This document shows, piece by piece, positions 6,834-7,801 of a stretch of 7,801 nucleotides of DNA (positions are counted from its first letter, which is position 1; each line of letters opens with the position of its first letter). The DNA comes from CAYGAW01 sp964347945 (GTDB lineage: Bacteria > Chloroflexota > Anaerolineae > UBA7937 > B3-Chlor). The stretch covers positions 1-7,801 of the forward strand of contig CAYGAW010000220.1 of the NCBI GenBank assembly GCA_964347945.1. Direction: 5' to 3'. Below the pieces are notes generated by a model. That model was not told where the DNA came from. It was given only the letters and a program-made list of their open reading frames with translations, and did not search any database. Both the position numbers and the translations under genes were made by a program.

Positions 6834-7801
6834 ATCCTCGTCACGTCGACCCAATCCTGATCTGCTGCGTACCCCTCCACGGGCAGGCGCTGCATATCCT
6901 CAACAGTATACATGCCGACTCTGAGCTCGTATTCGCCGACTCCAGGCACCGGAGGCACCGTCAGGACATGCTCATCCCTGACCACCTCACCCTTGTCCCA
7001 GTATGAAGTGGGGTAGAATCCCCCGTCCGGTTGCCCGTCATCCTGACTGACTATCCCACCATCCTGTCCAACCAGATGGACAAACACGGTGTAGTCATGC
7101 TGGATCTCCTCCCGTGCCTGCCAGTACAGTGTCAGGCTCACGCTATCCCCTGGGCCAGCCGTGGCAGCGGCCAAATCGTACCCCAGCATGGTGATGCTAT
7201 CACCGAGGTCGACCCGCAGAGTATTCGCCGGACTCGCCTCGGCGTCGTAGGTCTCGCCTACCTTGACGTAGTCAACGATGACTCTGTCTCCGATATCCTC
7301 CCCTGACTGGCCTCGGACCTGCAAACGTTCGCCCGTTGGCAGCAGGTACATCCCCACCTCCAGCCGGTAGCGGCCTGCCGCTATGTTCGCCGGGAGCGTG
7401 ATATTCCTTCGGTCAGGGATGACCACCTCTGTCGAGCGCCAATGACTGGTAGGATATAGGCCTCGAACCGGATAGCCGTCGCCTTGAACCAGCAGGCCGC
7501 CCGTGCGGTCCACCAAATGCACGAATACTGAATAGTCCAGCCCAAAATACCTGGCGTAATCCAGTCCTCGCCAGTACAGAGTCAGCTCGATTTCCTCGCC
7601 GGGTGCAAAGAACCGTCCGTTGAGGTGGTAGCCCAAGAGGTGAAACTTGTCCTCTAAGACAACGTCTACTTCATCGCGGAGAGAAAGCTCCCGAGGCCGG
7701 GACGAGAGAAACACCATGGCCCCACGTTCGTTGGCCACCAAGTGCATCCTATCCCAGATAAGCTGGACAAAATCAGGGTTGTATCTGCTTAACAGTCTCC
7801 C
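6809..7801 (-). CDS. C-terminal part of a second GT39-like membrane glycosyltransferase (5' part beyond window)
   Basis: The frame is open to the right edge and gives 330 residues ending at TAG 6811-6809. An internal ATG at 7747 is not the true start: the residues before it ('LLSRYNPDFVQLIWDRM') align with 'RTRYSSRFVQYVWDHM' (residues 518-533) of the neighbouring 841-residue protein. If the two are equally long, about 510 N-terminal residues, including all membrane helices and the catalytic loop, lie outside the window. The visible part is the end of the extracytoplasmic region plus two beta-sandwich domains (in-window residues about 46-181 and 195-325). Motifs 'DYSVFVHL', 'GRYRLEVGMY', 'DYTVFVHL' and 'GEYELRVGMY' match those in the neighbour, and 'GFYPTSYWD' is identical. 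GT39 assignment rests on paralogy with the neighbour. It is the first gene of the overlapping pair. Confidence 0.82.
   Translation of the reverse strand, partial: GRLLSRYNPDFVQLIWDRMHLVANERGAMVFLSSRPRELSLRDEVDVVLEDKFHLLGYHLNGRFFAPGEEIELTLYWRGLDYARYFGLDYSVFVHLVDRTGGLLVQGDGYPVRGLYPTSHWRSTEVVIPDRRNITLPANIAAGRYRLEVGMYLLPTGERLQVRGQSGEDIGDRVIVDYVKVGETYDAEASPANTLRVDLGDSITMLGYDLAAATAGPGDSVSLTLYWQAREEIQHDYTVFVHLVGQDGGIVSQDDGQPDGGFYPTSYWDKGEVVRDEHVLTVPPVPGVGEYELRVGMYTVEDMQRLPVEGYAADQDWVDVTRIRVHDEGS
6827..7666 (-). repeat. Tandem coding repeat: two beta-sandwich domains in the truncated GT39-like protein
   Basis: Unit 1 covers about 7666-7259 and unit 2 about 7219-6827. Each carries 'LGY', 'LYW', 'VFVHLV', 'YPTS.W' and 'VGMY'. 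Unit 2 resembles unit 2 of the downstream paralogue most closely ('MLGYDL'/'LLGYDL', 'DYTVFVHL', 'GFYPTSYWD', 'RDEH'). This order-preserving match indicates that the whole two-unit tail existed before the genes duplicated. Confidence 0.8.

Noticed and set aside
6809..7747. A complete 312-residue stand-alone beta-domain protein starting at ATG 7747
   Set aside because: The frame stays open to the edge, and the preceding 18 residues align with the neighbouring paralogue, so this is the tail of a longer gene.

Overview
The window looks like part of a cell-envelope glycosylation locus from a bacterium, moderately GC-rich by eye. The two largest proteins end in tandem beta-sandwich domains with the signatures 'YxVFVHL' and 'GxYxLEVGMY'. 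I associate such tails with polytopic glycosyltransferases of Chloroflexota (Anaerolineae-like or uncultured relatives). That taxonomic guess is inference from protein style; no rRNA or marker gene is present.

All four supported genes lie on the minus strand, so transcription runs from high to low coordinates. (1) From the right edge to 6809 is the C-terminal part of a GT39-like membrane glycosyltransferase. (2) Overlapping it by 17 nt, 6825-4300 encodes a complete 841-residue GT39-like enzyme. It is a paralogue of gene 1, and the two share the end of the extracytoplasmic region plus two beta-sandwich repeats each. (3) Then comes a roughly 1.1 kb stretch (3177-4299) with no convincing gene. 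It holds a perfect 14-bp palindrome and some weak hints of decayed coding sequence. (4) 3176-2205 encodes a 323-residue GT2 enzyme of the DPM1/GtrB/ArnC type with two C-terminal membrane helices. (5) After 85 nt, a TTG-started gene runs from 2119 off the left edge. It encodes at least 706 residues of a GT-C-like polytopic membrane protein with a C-terminal beta-rich domain, and is probably almost complete.

A plausible joint role follows from the families. The GT2 enzyme would charge a polyprenyl phosphate with a sugar on the cytoplasmic face. The GT-C/GT39-type proteins would then use polyprenyl-phosphate sugars outside the membrane to glycosylate a lipid, polysaccharide or protein. Their C-terminal beta domains, predicted to lie outside, could bind glycan or acceptor. 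Donor sugar and acceptor cannot be read from the sequence. The most interesting features are the tandem GT39 duplication with a conserved two-domain tail, and the unexplained 1.1 kb gap inside an otherwise compact cluster.
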